Shown here: positions 54,160 through 63,747 of the stretch, in pieces
Layout: each line of letters opens with the position of its first letter
Numbering within the stretch: the stretch's first letter is position 1
Source of the DNA: Blastobasis lacticolella
Lineage: Eukaryota > Arthropoda > Insecta > Lepidoptera > Blastobasidae
DNA: 64,000 bases
Assembly: GCA_905147135.1 (NCBI GenBank)
Contig: LR990044.1
Span: 12,900,122 to 12,964,121, forward strand
Direction: 5' to 3'
Position numbers and translations under genes: made by a program
Notes under the pieces: generated by a model
Database searches by the model: none
Seen by the model: only the letters and a program-made list of their open reading frames with translations
Told to the model about the DNA's origin: nothing

Positions 54160-54758
54160 GATAGATAGATAGATAGATGTATCCGGGCCGTTTTCCGCAT
54201 TCAGGCGAACTTGCGCCCATTCTGCGTGGATATGGTATACTCCAGGATACCCTATTGTTCCTGCCTTCCTAACTCCTCCAGGAAACGTAGTAACCCTGTC
54301 AGTTTTACAAACGTCTCGTGAAGGGTCTGTGGCTGTCCGAGATGTTCATGTCTGTATGATGCCACCCCCTTGCATGTCTGCAGGATATGTGCTGCTGTCT
54401 CTTCCTCCCTCAGGCAGGCTCTGCACAAGGGGCTGTCGGTGAGACCTATGGTAAAGAGGTGTTTATTAAATGGACCGTGTCCCGTTAAAGCTCCGGTTAC
54501 CAGACGGAGTTGCTTTTTGGTTAGTTTTAAGAGCCTTTTAGAGAGGGATGGGTTAATTTTCGGTAGAGCCTCCTTGGCTTGCCTGCATTCCTCCAGTGAT
54601 GACCAGAGTTGATTATGTTTTACCTTGATTCTGTCCACCAGATGTTTACGGGTCCATGCAAATGGCATAGGTAGAATTGGTTCCGGGGTTATTTTACCTC
54701 CGTTGATAGAGTAAGTTGTGTTTTAAAGAGACTTGGTAGTCTATAATTCTATAATTAT
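54160..54758 (-). mobile_element. Truncated, internally deleted copy of the 55.9 kb LINE
   Basis: Minus strand. Its 5' side matches 60364-60422 of the full-length element, then jumps to about 61368 and follows it to the (ATCT)n tail, so roughly 945 bp covering the end of RT and all of RNase H is missing. Two extra bases (ac) sit at the join. Flanked by atcgaagcgta at 54149-54159 and 54759-54769, an 11-bp target duplication. A few extra bases at the 5' junction repeat aattatag. Confidence 0.93.
54252..54668 (-). pseudogene. LINE ORF2 C-terminal fragment
   Basis: 138 codons identical, apart from four residues, to the last 138 of ORF2 at 61390-61803, including the CX2C…HX4C motif. Differences include TCKG for TCEG and TLHE for TLPE. 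No catalytic domain, so inactive. Confidence 0.93.
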
Positions 54759-54769
54759 ATCGAAGCGTA

Positions 54770-55529
54770 AGTACGCCATAAGTTTTCGTTCCAGATAGAA
54801 TCACCAACCAAGTCACAAAGTATATTTTAAAATCCATGAAAGAAAAGCCGTAAGTCGTCATTGCATATAAAATTACCAATAACAACAGAGAGCAAATTTC
54901 CAAAGTGAAGGATGATTAATCCATTCAAATTTTTTATCGGTTCAAAGAGATTGTATGCCAATTTCAATAAGCCCATCGTAGGCCGAATAAATTCTTTTTA
55001 TTTTGTTGTAGGTAGTCAAAAGAGGGTGTATACAGCTATGTATGTATGTATGTATGTATGTAACCTCTTTATTGCAACAACATAGTACATTTCAAAAGAA
55101 ACACTTACAAAGCAAAGGCGAACATATCCCACAACGGGATCTCTTCCAGCTAACCTTAGACAAGCCGATAGGAGCTTTAGCTATGTATATAAAACTTTCA
55201 TTCATACATTTTACTTATCCCATCTCTAAAAATCATTAGACATAATAGATTTTGGAATGTCATTATGTCAATGATTTTTAAAATCTGTGGCAGTAAATGA
55301 TGGTGAAAGGATACGGTCTATCGGTTCATACAAGGTGTTCACTAAGATCCAGCCGGCACAAAGTGAATGAAAAACGGAAGTATGAAAAATACGGAACTCG
55401 TATCAGTTAAAAAAATAAATCTAAGTCTAGCCAATTCTTCACAATTATTTTTCGAAAACTTAATATTTTTAGCAAAACTGCAACACTCACGCGACACTCA
55501 TGCAACACTGGAACAAGCCGTAGAGTAAA
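54770..55529. other. LINE 3'-end-like DNA and (TATG)n
   Basis: (TATG)n at 55035-55062 is followed by taacctctttattgcaacaa, similar to the reverse of a LINE 3' end. No gene recognised. Confidence 0.4.
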
Positions 55530-55800
55530 CGATGAAAGAAAAAACTCCTTTTATGCCCGGAGTAAGAAGTTTTTTCCGTCATAGCGAAGAGAAATCAATG
55601 AGGAAAGAAAAAACTCCTTTCAAGAGGAGAGGGCATTATGTTCAATAATGCGTGTAATGCGTTCGCTTTAAGAAAACACTGGTAATGCGGCGTGCCGCGT
55701 GACATACCTTTTGATGTTACATAAAATAGCCAACGGGTGTGCCCAAAATGAACTAGCACCGAATTTCCTAGACACTAGATTTCCTTAGAATCATGGTATG
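55530..55800. repeat. Repeat related to the interior of the 62 kb TIR element
   Basis: aaaaaactccttttatgcc, gtaatgcgttcgctttaag and taccttttgatgttacataa match words at 62105-62190. gaaagaaaaaactcctt occurs twice here as a direct repeat. Confidence 0.5.
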
Positions 55801-55819
55801 TACAACACCTCGGTCGACC

Positions 55820-55889
55820 TCGCTTCGCCAACGGTATTAGGGGGCACACATAACGAGTTTCCAACTCGTTGCGGTGCTAACGTTTGACT
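55820..55889 (-). repeat. Body of 5S-derived repeat copy 2 (left of LINE)
   Basis: Minus strand: agtcaaacgttagcaccgca, ctcgttatgtgtgcccccta matches the post-5S body of copy 1 (42080-42137). It is the continuation of 61908-61972 after removing the LINE. Confidence 0.6.
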
Positions 55890-56654
55890 TTGTAGGGGCG
55901 AGCCTCAGCTACCTACCGGGTCACAGGTGGCGGATAGTGAACAGTCCTGTAGTATGCAGGACAGCTGCGAATAAAGGGAAACCGAAATAAGCAGTCCCGG
56001 ACCGAGGCGGTAGGGCCAACAGGGAGTGTTGGGGTATCTCAGCTGCGTGAGTACCCCATGAAAAGACACAGAAATCCCGATGACGACCCCACGACATGGC
56101 GAACAAACACCGCCATCAAATAGGTGTTGCCCAGCAGCTCTTTAAACTGTGACTGATTCGTGGCACAACAGTCACGGGCCCGATTCGCCACCGTATAATT
56201 TATTATGCGGGCTAGCGACGGGTAGAACCGTACCACCCACGTGTTTGTGCCGTGCGTGGAGACCCGTACGGGGGGATGAAGGAATCCTGGTGGCTGACCG
56301 TGAGGAGGGCCGGCGGTTGTGCCCGCTGATCGCAACACGCCTCTTTGGTCTGGAGTTCCTCTCAAACGGGCGGTCTTGGGCTAGCCACTCAGGATCAATC
56401 GGCTGTGGATTCCACTTAATGGTCTGCCGGCGAGGGGGGGGGGTCCCATACGGGATGGGGGCGGCCATGCTGAGATGGCCAGGGTGTACGGCCCAGCAAG
56501 CTGGACACTACGAGCTGTCGATGTCGCGCATGACTCCCAACTCTTCGTCCCTATATTCTTCCGGTAGTCCTGGTGCCCCTTAAAAAGGGCACCCCAGGTT
56601 CGGGCTCCGTGGCGGGTGGGAAGCCGGAAGGATGAAAACCAATAACACTCCATT
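55890..56654 (+). promoter_or_regulatory. 5' UTR and probable internal promoter of the LINE
   Basis: 765 bp, GC-rich, starting tgtaggggcgagcctc. LINEs of this type transcribe from a promoter inside the 5' UTR. No specific element can be named from the sequence. It contains a G9 run near 56436. Overlapping ORFs here are not conserved proteins that I recognise. Confidence 0.55.
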
Positions 56655-58187
56655 ATGTATACCGGAAAATGCAACCAACCAAACTTAACATCCAAAAATA
56701 AGCACGCGCAGGGACAGCGCGGAAACGGAGGTAAGCCTCCGACACGTGGCAGGCGGCCTGCGGGCCCCATACCGGTGGGTGTTGGTTCCACGGAGAAATC
56801 CCTGGGACCAGGGCCGGCCGGTACGGGTGGCCCCACCGTCGTAGTTGAGGTTCCGGCCGGAGTGGCAGTAGCTGGGAACACAGGGGCAGACAACTCTGCT
56901 GCTGGGCCTAGTGAAGCGACGCCGAGCCAGGTGACCACAACTCAAAAACAACAACCAGAGCCCGACCCAATGGACGAGGGATGGACTCTGGTGGCCCCGC
57001 GGGTACCAGCCAACGTGGCTGAAGGGACCCGTAAAGTGAGGCCCAGCAAGAAGAAGAGGGCAAAAGAACGCAGACGCCTTGAATCTCTTTCCAGTGAAGG
57101 GGAACCGCAACCTGGGACGTCCAAGGACGCTGGGCTGCCGGCCACAGGTGAGGCAACTCATCCTGCGGTAAGCAGACCGCCTCCAAAGGCGTACCGGCCA
57201 TGCAGGAACCCTGGAACTGCGCTGCAAGGTATTGCTGGTCACGGGGAGGCGCAGACCCCAGTCAAGAGGAACCGTCTCGACGAGACCATCACGCCGAGGG
57301 AGGGTCCTAAACGGCTAAAGTATGCGACTCCACGTAGACCACAGCCTGGTAGCTACGCGGATGCAGCGAAGCCTAACTTGGTGGTAGGGATCACCAACCA
57401 GAAAAACCATCTGGGCCGGGAGCAAGCCACTGAGGTGGAAAAACTACTCTGCCAGAAGATAATGGAGGCAGCGAGCAACAACATGAGGCTAGGCCCGGGC
57501 TTCCAAGGGAAACCAATTTACACGGATGGTAATCTGAAGCTGTGGTGTCTTAGTACCGAAGCCAAGGAATGGGTTAGGAACACACTACAGAACGTCATCC
57601 TGAGCAGTGGGGATACCATCTGTGTAAAAGAAGAACATGAGCTCCAACGACGCGTTCGCTGCGGAATACTGGTACCCGGTGAATGGCCTGATGCTAAACT
57701 CATAGGTAAAACACTTCGTTACCAAAACGATTGGGCACAAGTGGACACCTGGCGAGTTCACAAAGTCGACGTGCAGACGGGGAACACCTTCGTCGTGGTC
57801 AGCGTCCCGGAAGCTATCGTCCCCACACTGCTGGAGAGAGAACGTAGGCTGTGCTTCTGTCTGGGGTCAGTGTACGTGAAGTTTCAGGTCGTGGGGGGGA
57901 AGTTTTCGGAGCGCCCGGCGGGAAGAGCCGAAGAGGAGGAGAAGCAGGACACCCCACCGGCACAGACGGAGAAACTTGGCCCAATCGTAGTGACGGATAC
58001 GGTGGCCGCCCCAGGCCCTACAACACTCCAGCCAGAGCCATTGCTACCGACACCGTCGGCGCTGCCGATGGATACCGCCATACCGGGATCCAGCGGCAGC
58101 GACGACGAATGCACCCGCAACCTAGGCGACATGAGCCTGGACGAAGAGGAGAAAGCGCTTATGGATGATGGCGCTGACTTCGCTTAA
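56655..58187 (+). CDS. LINE ORF1 protein (510 aa)
   Basis: Predicted nucleic-acid-binding partner of ORF2 that packages element RNA. Residues 1-125 are rich in Pro, Gly and Ala. A basic stretch at about 127-141 (RPSKKKRAKERRR) could be a nuclear signal or RNA contact. From about 232 (SYADAAKPNLVVGI) to about 440 the sequence is globular, with EQATEVEKLLCQKIM, LWCLSTEAKEW, CGILVPGEW and QVDTWRVHKVD; this resembles the DUF4780-type domain of arthropod LINE ORF1 proteins, from memory only. The C-terminus is acidic (DDECTRNLGDMSLDEEEKAL). No CCHC knuckle is visible, unlike I-factor ORF1. The start is the first ATG after the 5' UTR. It overlaps ORF2 by 23 nt in another frame. Confidence 0.92.
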   Translation: MYTGKCNQPNLTSKNKHAQGQRGNGGKPPTRGRRPAGPIPVGVGSTEKSLGPGPAGTGGPTVVVEVPAGVAVAGNTGADNSAAGPSEATPSQVTTTQKQQPEPDPMDEGWTLVAPRVPANVAEGTRKVRPSKKKRAKERRRLESLSSEGEPQPGTSKDAGLPATGEATHPAVSRPPPKAYRPCRNPGTALQGIAGHGEAQTPVKRNRLDETITPREGPKRLKYATPRRPQPGSYADAAKPNLVVGITNQKNHLGREQATEVEKLLCQKIMEAASNNMRLGPGFQGKPIYTDGNLKLWCLSTEAKEWVRNTLQNVILSSGDTICVKEEHELQRRVRCGILVPGEWPDAKLIGKTLRYQNDWAQVDTWRVHKVDVQTGNTFVVVSVPEAIVPTLLERERRLCFCLGSVYVKFQVVGGKFSERPAGRAEEEEKQDTPPAQTEKLGPIVVTDTVAAPGPTTLQPEPLLPTPSALPMDTAIPGSSGSDDECTRNLGDMSLDEEEKALMDDGADFA

Positions 58188-61100
58188 CCCCCATATCAAT
58201 ATCATCCAAATCAACCTCCATCATAGTCAAACCGCCACGGCTCAACTACGCAAATGGCTGGAGGTCCACAACACCACCATCGCCCTAATCCAAGAGCCAT
58301 GGGTAAGGGCGGACCGCATATGCGGTCTCCTACATACAGGAGGTAAGATATACAATTCGACTGAATCACCCAGAACATGCATATACACTAGTAACAATAT
58401 ACATGCACAACAACTCCTTAACTACTGTTCCAGAGACCTAACAGCTATAAGGATAACCAACAAACTCGATCCCAATCAGCAGGACATGGTCATTGCATCA
58501 GTCTACATGCCAGAACAGGACGACCCGCCACCTAATGAGCTAATCCAGCTGGTAAAATGGTGCGAGGAATCGAAGCTGGAGCTCATTGTTGGGACGGACG
58601 CAAATGCACATCATCCATTATGGGGGATGAAGAACGAAAATAACAGAGGTAAACTTCTAGTTGAATACCTGTTCACAACTAACCTGCTAATTATTAACAA
58701 CGGTGCAGAACCGACCTTTGTAAACAAAAGAAGTCAAACGATAATTGATCTAACACTAGCTACAGAAAACGCGGCCAAACTAATAAAGAACTGGAGAGTC
58801 TCTTCTGAGGCATCCTGCTCAGACCACAGGTGGATTCTGTACGATCTAAATATAGCTAATACTAACACGGTACTACGTAGAAACCCGCGAAAGACAAATA
58901 TTAATACATACAAAGCTCTGGTTGAGGAAGAGGCTAAACGCATGAGTAAGCCATTGAAATTAACCGAGACACAACAAATAGAAAAACATGTAGAACAACT
59001 AACAAATCTAATCATTAACTGCTATCATAACAGCTGTCCCAAACCAGGAGTCTCCAATCCCACCGCCAAACAACAACCGTGGTGGGGTCCTAAATTAGAT
59101 AGAATTAGGAAAAAGGTGAGACAACGGTTCAACAGAGCAATGAACACTAGATCTGAGGAAGACTGGGAACTATACAAAGACGAAAAAGCAAAGTACAAAA
59201 AAGAAATCAGATACATGAAGTACACCACATGGAAAAAGTACTGTACCAACATCGAATCCAACGAACAGGCAAATCGGGTTAGGAAAGTCTTATCCAAACC
59301 TATGGAAACACAGCAAGGTGTACTGCGCAAACCAGACAATACAATGACAAGCACTGCTGAGGAGTCGGAAGAAACCCTGCTACAAACACACTTCCCCGGT
59401 TGTAAAATCCACAATATAAACAACTCGGACATCACCGAGGAAGTATACACACCCAACGCAGAGGACTGGAAAATCGCAGGTGAAGTAGTTACCAGTGAGT
59501 CAGTAAAGTGGGCCATTAACAGTTTCCAAACATTTAAAGCGGCAGGGCCAGACGAAATATTTCCTGGACTTCTACAATGGGCGGGCGAAAGCACGACACA
59601 CCTGCTGACGGATATATTAAGAGCATGTTTGGCTCACAGATATATACCGTCTAAATGGCGGAAGGTAAGAGTCACCTTTATACCAAAACCAGGAAAAAGT
59701 GATTACACCGATACAAAATCGTTCAGACCTATCAGTCTTACCTCCTTCCTCCTTAAGACTCTCGAACGCCTGTGCGACAAGGAGATTAGAGATAAGGCAC
59801 TCATAAAACACCCCTTGCACAAAAATCAACATGCATATACAAAGGGTAAATCTACAGAATCGGCACTACATGCAGTAGTCGGAAAAATCGAAAATGCAAT
59901 TCAAAATAAAGCAATATGCTTAGATACTTTTATAGATATAGAGGGGGCCTTTGATAAAACAAATTTTAAAAGTATTAAAAACGCATTAAACAAACACAAT
60001 GTCCCGACAACTATCTCGGGATGGATAGAGAACATGCTTAGCAAAAGAGTAATTCAACTAGATAGCAATCCTTACAAACAGGTGTCAGTGGTAAGAGGAT
60101 GCCCACAAGGTGGAGTCCTGTCGCCTTTACTATGGAATTTGGTGGCTAACACACTAATATCTAAACTAAACTCTAACTATTTTTTCACAGTAGGTTATGC
60201 TGACGATCTGGCCATACTCATTACTGGAAATAACGCGGACACCGTCACTGGAGTTACACAGAGGGCTCTGAAAATGGTGGAACAGTGGTGTAATGAGTAT
60301 GGACTCTCAGTCAATCCAACGAAGACAGAGATGGTAATGTTTACGAATAAACGGCTTTTAGGTAATTATAGACTACCAAGTCTCTTTAAAACACAACTTA
60401 CTCTATCAACGGAGGTAAAATATCTAGGAGTAATACTTGATAACAAATTAAACTGGAACAACCACATTGAATCAAGGTACAACAAAGCTACAATATCCTT
60501 CTGGCAATGCAGGAGGATGATAGGGAAGACCTGGGGACTATCCCCCAAAATCATAATGTGGCTATACAAAACAGTGATTAGATCTATGTTCTGCTACGGA
60601 GCAGTGGTATGGTGGACTAAGACCAAACAATCCACCACTATAGCAAAATTACTAAAACTACAAAGGCTAGCCTGCATGGCAGTTAGCGGATGCATGAGGA
60701 CAACCCCAACTGCAGCCCTGGAGGCTATGCTGAACCTTACACCACTTCACCTTCACGTACAACAAGAGGCAGCAATAGCTATTGTACGTTTAAAACACTC
60801 AAACTTATTGGACAAAGTGCCGTTCCCGCATACGGAACTTTACTATGATGAAACAAAAAGGGAACCAATGATGGAGGCCATTAGCGACCGAATATCAAAG
60901 CAGGTAGAAACGGTCAAGAAGTACAAGATCCAACTGTACGAGGACCCGAAGGAGGGTCAAAATATACGGGAAGTAAGGATCTTTACTGACGGGTCCAAGA
61001 CAGACTCAGGTACAGGTTGCGGAGTTTTCTCTGAAGACCTAAACATCAAAATAGCTGCCCCACTGGGTAAGTACAATACGATCTTTCAAGCGGAGTGCAT

Positions 61101-61803
61101 GGGAATCATCCTAGCCACACACGCGGTGCGAGACAAGAAGGTAGAACAACAGCCTATTAGGATCCTATCAGACAGCAGGGCAGTACTCCTGGCCCTTGAA
61201 AACAACAACATAACCTCGGGGCTTCTACTCGACTGTCGCAAGTGTTTAAATGAGGTATGTAAAACAAATCCTATAACCCTACAATGGATTAAAGGACACA
61301 GCGGATCGAGGGGGAATGATGCAGCTGACGAGTTGGCCAGAAGAGGCTCAAGTACGAAGCCCACAGGCCCGGAACCAATTATACCCATGCCATTTGCATG
61401 GACCCGTAAACATCTGGTGGACAGAATTAAGGTAAAACATAATCAACTCTGGTCATCACTAGAGGAATGCAGGCAAGCCAAGGAGGCTCTACCGAAAATT
61501 AACCCATCCCTCTCTAAAAGGCTCTTAAAACTAACCAAAAAGCAACTCCGTCTGGTAACCGGAGCTTTAACGGGACACGGTCCATTTAATAAACACCTCT
61601 TTACCATAGGTCTCACCGACAGCCCCTTGTGCAGAGCCTGCCTGAGGGAGGAAGAGACAGCAGCACACATCCTGCAGACATGCGAGGGGGTGGCATCATA
61701 CAGGCATGAACATCTCGGACAGCCACAGACCCTTCCAGAGACGTTTGTAAAACTGAAAGGGTTACTACGTTTCCTGGAGGAGTTAGGATGGCAGGAACAA
61801 TAG
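58165..61803 (+). CDS. LINE ORF2: endonuclease, reverse transcriptase, RNase H (1212 aa)
   Basis: The replicase that nicks the target and reverse-transcribes element RNA. An APE-type endonuclease spans about residues 8-235, with IQEPWV (Glu44), GTDANAHH (Asp145, Asn147), IIDLTL (Asp195) and SDHRW (Asp220, His221). RT spans about 440-760, with FKAAGPDE, FIPKPGKS, the motif-A stretch FIDIEGAFD, GCPQGGVLSPLLWN and the catalytic GYADDLAIL (Asp680, Asp681). RNase H spans about 935-1060, with FTDGSK (Asp942), QAECMG (Glu977), LSDSRA (Asp1003) and KGHSG…DAADELA (His1045, Asp1055), so all catalytic residues are present. A C-terminal CX2CX8HX4C (Cys1156, Cys1159, His1168, Cys1173) follows. No stop or frameshift. 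Its ATG lies 20 nt before the ORF1 stop, suggesting termination-reinitiation. Confidence 0.96.
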   Translation: MMALTSLNPHINIIQINLHHSQTATAQLRKWLEVHNTTIALIQEPWVRADRICGLLHTGGKIYNSTESPRTCIYTSNNIHAQQLLNYCSRDLTAIRITNKLDPNQQDMVIASVYMPEQDDPPPNELIQLVKWCEESKLELIVGTDANAHHPLWGMKNENNRGKLLVEYLFTTNLLIINNGAEPTFVNKRSQTIIDLTLATENAAKLIKNWRVSSEASCSDHRWILYDLNIANTNTVLRRNPRKTNINTYKALVEEEAKRMSKPLKLTETQQIEKHVEQLTNLIINCYHNSCPKPGVSNPTAKQQPWWGPKLDRIRKKVRQRFNRAMNTRSEEDWELYKDEKAKYKKEIRYMKYTTWKKYCTNIESNEQANRVRKVLSKPMETQQGVLRKPDNTMTSTAEESEETLLQTHFPGCKIHNINNSDITEEVYTPNAEDWKIAGEVVTSESVKWAINSFQTFKAAGPDEIFPGLLQWAGESTTHLLTDILRACLAHRYIPSKWRKVRVTFIPKPGKSDYTDTKSFRPISLTSFLLKTLERLCDKEIRDKALIKHPLHKNQHAYTKGKSTESALHAVVGKIENAIQNKAICLDTFIDIEGAFDKTNFKSIKNALNKHNVPTTISGWIENMLSKRVIQLDSNPYKQVSVVRGCPQGGVLSPLLWNLVANTLISKLNSNYFFTVGYADDLAILITGNNADTVTGVTQRALKMVEQWCNEYGLSVNPTKTEMVMFTNKRLLGNYRLPSLFKTQLTLSTEVKYLGVILDNKLNWNNHIESRYNKATISFWQCRRMIGKTWGLSPKIIMWLYKTVIRSMFCYGAVVWWTKTKQSTTIAKLLKLQRLACMAVSGCMRTTPTAALEAMLNLTPLHLHVQQEAAIAIVRLKHSNLLDKVPFPHTELYYDETKREPMMEAISDRISKQVETVKKYKIQLYEDPKEGQNIREVRIFTDGSKTDSGTGCGVFSEDLNIKIAAPLGKYNTIFQAECMGIILATHAVRDKKVEQQPIRILSDSRAVLLALENNNITSGLLLDCRKCLNEVCKTNPITLQWIKGHSGSRGNDAADELARRGSSTKPTGPEPIIPMPFAWTRKHLVDRIKVKHNQLWSSLEECRQAKEALPKINPSLSKRLLKLTKKQLRLVTGALTGHGPFNKHLFTIGLTDSPLCRACLREEETAAHILQTCEGVASYRHEHLGQPQTLPETFVKLKGLLRFLEELGWQEQ

Positions 61804-61894
61804 GGTATCCTGGAGTATACCATATCCACGCAGAATGGGCGCAAGTTCGCCTGAATGCGGAAAACGGCCCGGATACATCTATCTATCTATCTAT
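61804..61894 (+). promoter_or_regulatory. LINE 3' UTR and (ATCT)n tail
   Basis: Only about 70 bp before the tail. It contains gggcgcaagttcgcct, which can form a small stem-loop, and is conserved in the 54160-54758 copy. It probably includes the site recognised by the reverse transcriptase. Confidence 0.6.
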
Positions 61895-61907
61895 CTAACG
61901 TTTGACT

Positions 61908-61972
61908 ATCCTCAAATACGAAATGGTCACCCATCCAGCTCCCTTGCATTACTAGCATTGCTTACCCCTAGT
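61908..61972 (-). repeat. 5S rRNA-derived repeat copy 2, 5S part
   Basis: Minus strand: ggggtaagcaatgc, then ggagctggatgggtgaccat, then ttcgtatttgagg. It matches copy 1 at 42016-42075 and the 5S box A/box C order. The element continues across the LINE at 55889. The part of 5S upstream of box A is missing here. Confidence 0.65.
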
Positions 61973-62002
61973 TTTTACTATATAATAAAAACATATCTGA
62001 CA

Positions 62003-62523
62003 TAATGGACAAAACTGGAATTAAGTCTCGTCATTTTGAAATGTCATGCCAATGACAACAACAGCGACGCTGTCACATGGTCTGACAACGTTATGGCTCT
62101 GTAAGAAAACTCCTTTTAAGGGGCACAACGGCAAAAATGCGTACAATGCGTGACACACACCTTTTGATACATAAAATGGCCGACGGATGTGGCCAAACAG
62201 AAACTTAAAATAATAACTAGAATTCCCCAGCATCATAATACATATTATTATGGCTAATTAACTCGCTCACAGCCTATCATCGCCTTCGACATCACAACCA
62301 CAGGGCAGGTCTTCCTAACGGAGTATGCAGTTTCATTCGTCATTAGTGGCAGTGTATGACAAAGACAATGACATGCTTGTCATTGTCAATGTCCAAACCT
62401 AGGATTTTTTTACCTGTCTGTCTATGCAGTGTCACAAACTTAATCTGACCCAGTGACAGCGTCGCTGTTAATGGCATTGACATGACATTTCAAACTGGCG
62501 ACACTTGATTTCAGTTTTGGCCA
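62003..62523. mobile_element. ~520-bp element with ~75-bp TIRs
   Basis: Left words acaaaactggaattaagtct, tgaaatgtcatgccaatgac and aacagcgacgctgtcac are inverted at 62449-62523 (agtgacagcgtcgctgttaa, acatgacatttcaaactgg). No transposase. A one-arm fragment lies at 2990-3062. Confidence 0.75.
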
Positions 62524-63640
62524 CCGGATCAGATAAGTCTGTGCATCCATAGCTTTTTTCGGGTGTGTTCATAATTTCATGCCAATAATGCGTTCGTTTC
62601 ATAGTAAATTAGTAATATTTTAAACATTAATATAAAAAAAATTGGCTAGCTAAAGAATTTAATTAATTACGAGAAGCCTTTAAGTTTTATAAGCTTTATC
62701 CATTACAACTCTCATTATGCCGGCTGGTGGTCAGGAAAAAACTAGACTGTCTCCTTTATATTTTCAATGAAATTACGTATTTAAATGGATATTTTGCAAC
62801 AGTATCTGTTGAAATAAACATTATATGTGGTTCTTATATGATTCAAGATATCTCTACGTATCGTAATTGGAACGGCAAGTCGCAATTTTGTGATGAGTGC
62901 TGCTTGTTTACCACATAAAACGAATAAATTCCTTATAGTTCTATATCTGTATTTTTTTTTAGTACAGATGTAACGCGTATGGATGAAATAGGAAGTCGAC
63001 CTTGTCAAAGACAGTTTGACAAGAGGTTTGACCGCTGATGCATAAGCTCCCCCCCTTATCCTGATTCGATAACACCTGTAATTGTAACTTGTAATTCTGT
63101 AGAAGATACAGTGATTGTAATTGTTACTTTTACGATTACGTAATTGGACGCCTGAAATTGTTAATACAATTCATTTGACACTGGCAAAATTGCAAAGGAT
63201 TGCCATTAAAACCAAAAAGATGACACTCCACTAGGCACTTAATCACGCAGTATGAATCAACACCGATAGCATTATTATTTCGCGCAACGAGAATAAAATT
63301 GATAGCAATTGAAAGATTGCCGGGAAGCTTTCGACGGGGGAAAGTGGGAGGAATCCCTGAGAGTCTCCAGAGCTGGACATCCGGCGGCGTCCGACAGATG
63401 CTGGGTTATTTACGAGCGGGCGAAAGTTCGCGGGCATCGCCCCGGCCGTTTTATTTTACTATCGCCCATAAAAATGTGACACATTTTCACTGACGACATT
63501 AAACATGTTCCTAGACGTTTTATCTAGACAGTATCGTCGCCTCAGATTCGTAATTGAACACGCTCGTTAGTATTTATTTGCGTTCACTATAGGTATCTAG
63601 TGCTTGCCTGCGATTTAGTTTGTATGGGCCAAGACAACGC
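62524..63640. other. No recognisable gene
   Basis: AT-rich. A GC-richer 63325-63450 stretch is open on both strands for 64 codons without motifs. Confidence 0.35.
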
Positions 63641-63644
63641 ATTT

Positions 63645-63745
63645 CCGATACCCCTGTAGGCTAATTACGTAACTCTGTTGCCAACAATTCTCTGATTTCC
63701 ATGATTGAAATCGTTACTTTTGCGACTCTGTATCGTCGATTTTAT
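63645..63745 (+). repeat. Fragment of the 37910 outer MITE family
   Basis: gtaggctaattacgtaactc, ttgccaacaattctctgatt and atgattgaaatcgtta follow the outer MITE of 37910-38553, here without the inner insertion. Confidence 0.6.
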
Positions 63746-63747
63746 GG

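Larger units (their letters stand above)
55890..61894 (+). mobile_element. Full-length RNase H-bearing LINE
   Basis: About 6.0 kb with intact 5' UTR (55890-56654), ORF1, ORF2, a short 3' UTR and an (ATCT)n tail. It is flanked by the 13-bp direct repeat ctaacgtttgact (55877-55889, 61895-61907; the first bases may belong to the tail). The domain order EN-RT-RNase H, an ORF1 without visible zinc knuckles and a microsatellite tail fit LOA/I-type LINEs; the exact clade is not settled. Nothing in it looks broken, so it may still be able to move. It is markedly GC-richer in ORF1 and the 5' UTR than the host DNA around it. Confidence 0.96.

Noticed and set aside
56149..56583. 144-codon ORF in the LINE 5' UTR, plus the large antisense ORFs over ORF1 (for example 56381-56938 and 56685-57242)
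   Set aside because: GC-rich sequence creates long chance frames. They have no known motif and lie antisense to, or upstream of, the real ORFs.
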